A stretch of 6,335 bases of DNA from Chloroflexota bacterium (GTDB lineage: Bacteria > Chloroflexota > Dehalococcoidia > GIF9 > UBA5629): assembly GCA_026389675.1 (NCBI GenBank), contig JAPLHJ010000158.1:1-6335 (forward strand). The letters are read 5' to 3'. Of the stretch, positions 5,579 through 6,335 are shown piece after piece; position 1 is the first letter of the stretch; the number at the start of each line of letters is the position of its first letter. Below the pieces are notes generated by a model that was not told the origin of the DNA, ran no database searches, and saw only the letters and a program-made list of their open reading frames with translations. The position numbers and the translations under genes were made by a program.

Positions 5579-6335
5579 TTAATGTTCCCTCAGCACGCGG
5601 TGTGGCACGTCGCCATGGGCAATTAGCTGCACCGGGCACTTATAGGTCGCCTCGAGGATCTCCGGCGTTATCTCCCTGGAACCATGGTAGTAGAGCTGCA
5701 CGTTGAGGCAGGCTATCTTATCCACGAAAACCGACACCGCCCCGATATCATGGGAGACCATGATGATGGCCATCTCCTCCTTGAGGTGCTCGAGCAGTTC
5801 ATAGAAATCCGTCTGCATGGCGGAATCAACGCTGGCGGTAGGCTCGTCCAGCAGCAGCAATTGCGGCTCTGAAACCAGCGCACGCGCGATGAAGGCGCGC
5901 TGCTGCTGGCCGCCCGAGAGCTGCCCTATCTGCGCCCCGGCGTGGTCCAGCATGCCCACCCTCCGCAGCGCCTTTTCCGCAGCCTGCTTATCGATACGCC
6001 CATAGGGTTTAAGCAGGCCGGCCTTCCCGTAGCGGCCCATTGTCACCACTTCTATTACACTGACCGGAAAGTTATGGTCGTAGTTGCTGTATTGCGGCAC
6101 GTAACCGATCCTGCCGCGGCTTTTGTCCGGCGGGTTGCCCAGCACCGTCACCATGCCACGCTCCGGCCGGATCAGTCCCAGTATGACCTTAAGCAGGGTG
6201 CTCTTGCCGCCGCCGTTGGGGCCGATGATGCCCAGGAAATCATGCTCCGCCACCTGCAGGTTGATGCCCTCCAGCGCAGGCGTCCCGTTATACCTGACCC
6301 AGACATCTTCCAGCCTTACGACATCCGGGGCGGTC
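5579..6335 (-). CDS. Metal ABC transporter ATP-binding protein (ZnuC-like), 5' end outside window
   Basis: This is the ATPase of the same metal importer. The reading frame stays open to the window edge, giving 251 visible residues. The first complete codon is at 6334-6332, and the start lies beyond 6335. Residues before the GTG at 6253 encode the conserved N-terminal strand and A-loop tyrosine (VRYNG, 13-17), so that GTG is internal. All ATPase motifs are intact: Walker A GPNGGGKST (38-46), Q-loop Gln81 in YVPQ, signature LSGGQQQR (139-146), Walker B LLLLDEPT (159-166) and switch His195 in VSHD. NFPVSVIEVVTMGRYG after the Q-loop and the HGDVPHRVL ending are typical of zinc/manganese ATPases. 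The stop codon is 2 nt before the permease start. Probably only a few N-terminal residues are missing. Confidence 0.93.
   Translation of the reverse strand, partial: TAPDVVRLEDVWVRYNGTPALEGINLQVAEHDFLGIIGPNGGGKSTLLKVILGLIRPERGMVTVLGNPPDKSRGRIGYVPQYSNYDHNFPVSVIEVVTMGRYGKAGLLKPYGRIDKQAAEKALRRVGMLDHAGAQIGQLSGGQQQRAFIARALVSEPQLLLLDEPTASVDSAMQTDFYELLEHLKEEMAIIMVSHDIGAVSVFVDKIACLNVQLYYHGSREITPEILEATYKCPVQLIAHGDVPHRVLREH

Noticed and set aside
4938..5582. A 214-codon plus-strand open frame opposite the permease.
   Set aside because: Its His/Gln/Gly-rich product is the expected antisense image of a hydrophobic membrane protein gene, and the minus strand carries clear ABC-3 motifs.
5577..5639. An ATG start for the permease at 5639.
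   Set aside because: It would overlap the ATPase by about 60 nt and add a polar, Arg/Pro-rich leader unlike the family. The ATG at 5576 has a good ribosome binding site.
6251..6253. GTG at 6253 as the start of the ATPase.
   Set aside because: The same frame is open to the window edge and encodes the conserved N-terminal strand and A-loop tyrosine, so the gene is simply cut by the edge.
4746..6335. A firm zinc (znu) assignment for the transporter.
   Set aside because: ATPase and permease sequences of zinc, manganese and iron(II) importers overlap, and no binding protein, Zur or MntR site is visible to decide the metal.
1..6335. CRISPR arrays, tRNA or rRNA genes, insertion sequences, phage or defence genes.
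   Set aside because: No regularly spaced direct repeats, tRNA-like folds, transposase motifs or flanking terminal repeats were seen. The window is ordinary housekeeping and surface-protein sequence.

Overview
The window is about 6.3 kb of gene-dense bacterial chromosome, and every real gene I can support lies on the minus strand. Read in the direction of transcription (from 6335 down to 1), the order is: a metal-type ABC transporter ATPase cut by the window edge, its membrane permease, a cell-surface lipoprotein made of Ig-like repeats, a two-domain flavoprotein with an iron-sulfur-type cysteine motif, ftsY (SRP receptor GTPase) and lgt (lipoprotein diacylglyceryl transferase). The short FtsY without an acidic N-terminal domain, the cysteine-variant Lgt, the Ig-repeat lipoprotein and the moderately GC-rich sequence suggest an uncultured, possibly monoderm bacterium. 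Chloroflexota (Dehalococcoidia-like) is my best guess. This is recalled family resemblance, not a search result, and I hold it with low to moderate confidence.

Region by region: 4746-6335 is a two-gene transporter block with a 2-nt gap between ATPase and permease. No substrate-binding protein or metal regulator is visible, and they may lie beyond 6335. 4625-4745 is a short intergenic region holding a good sigma70-type promoter (TTTACA-17-TATGAT). 3308-4624 is the lipoprotein gene, followed by a strong 15-bp rho-independent terminator at 3233-3273. 1840-3216 is the flavoprotein gene, whose best start is a GTG behind a perfect AGGAGG. Its candidate promoter (extended -10 TGCTATGAT) abuts and partly overlaps the upstream terminator. 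31-1773 is ftsY-lgt, only 3 nt apart and almost certainly co-transcribed.

How the genes fit together: FtsY delivers membrane and exported proteins to the translocon, and Lgt attaches diacylglycerol to lipobox cysteines of prolipoproteins. The Ig-repeat protein (lipobox cysteine at residue 18) is a plausible Lgt substrate encoded in the same window. The transporter and the flavoprotein have no evident functional link to this export pair.

I found no new multi-gene system. The observations most worth a second look are the divergent active-site residues of Lgt, the complementary loss of motifs in the two halves of the flavoprotein, the promoter nested against a terminator, and an in-frame internal deletion in one Ig-like repeat.
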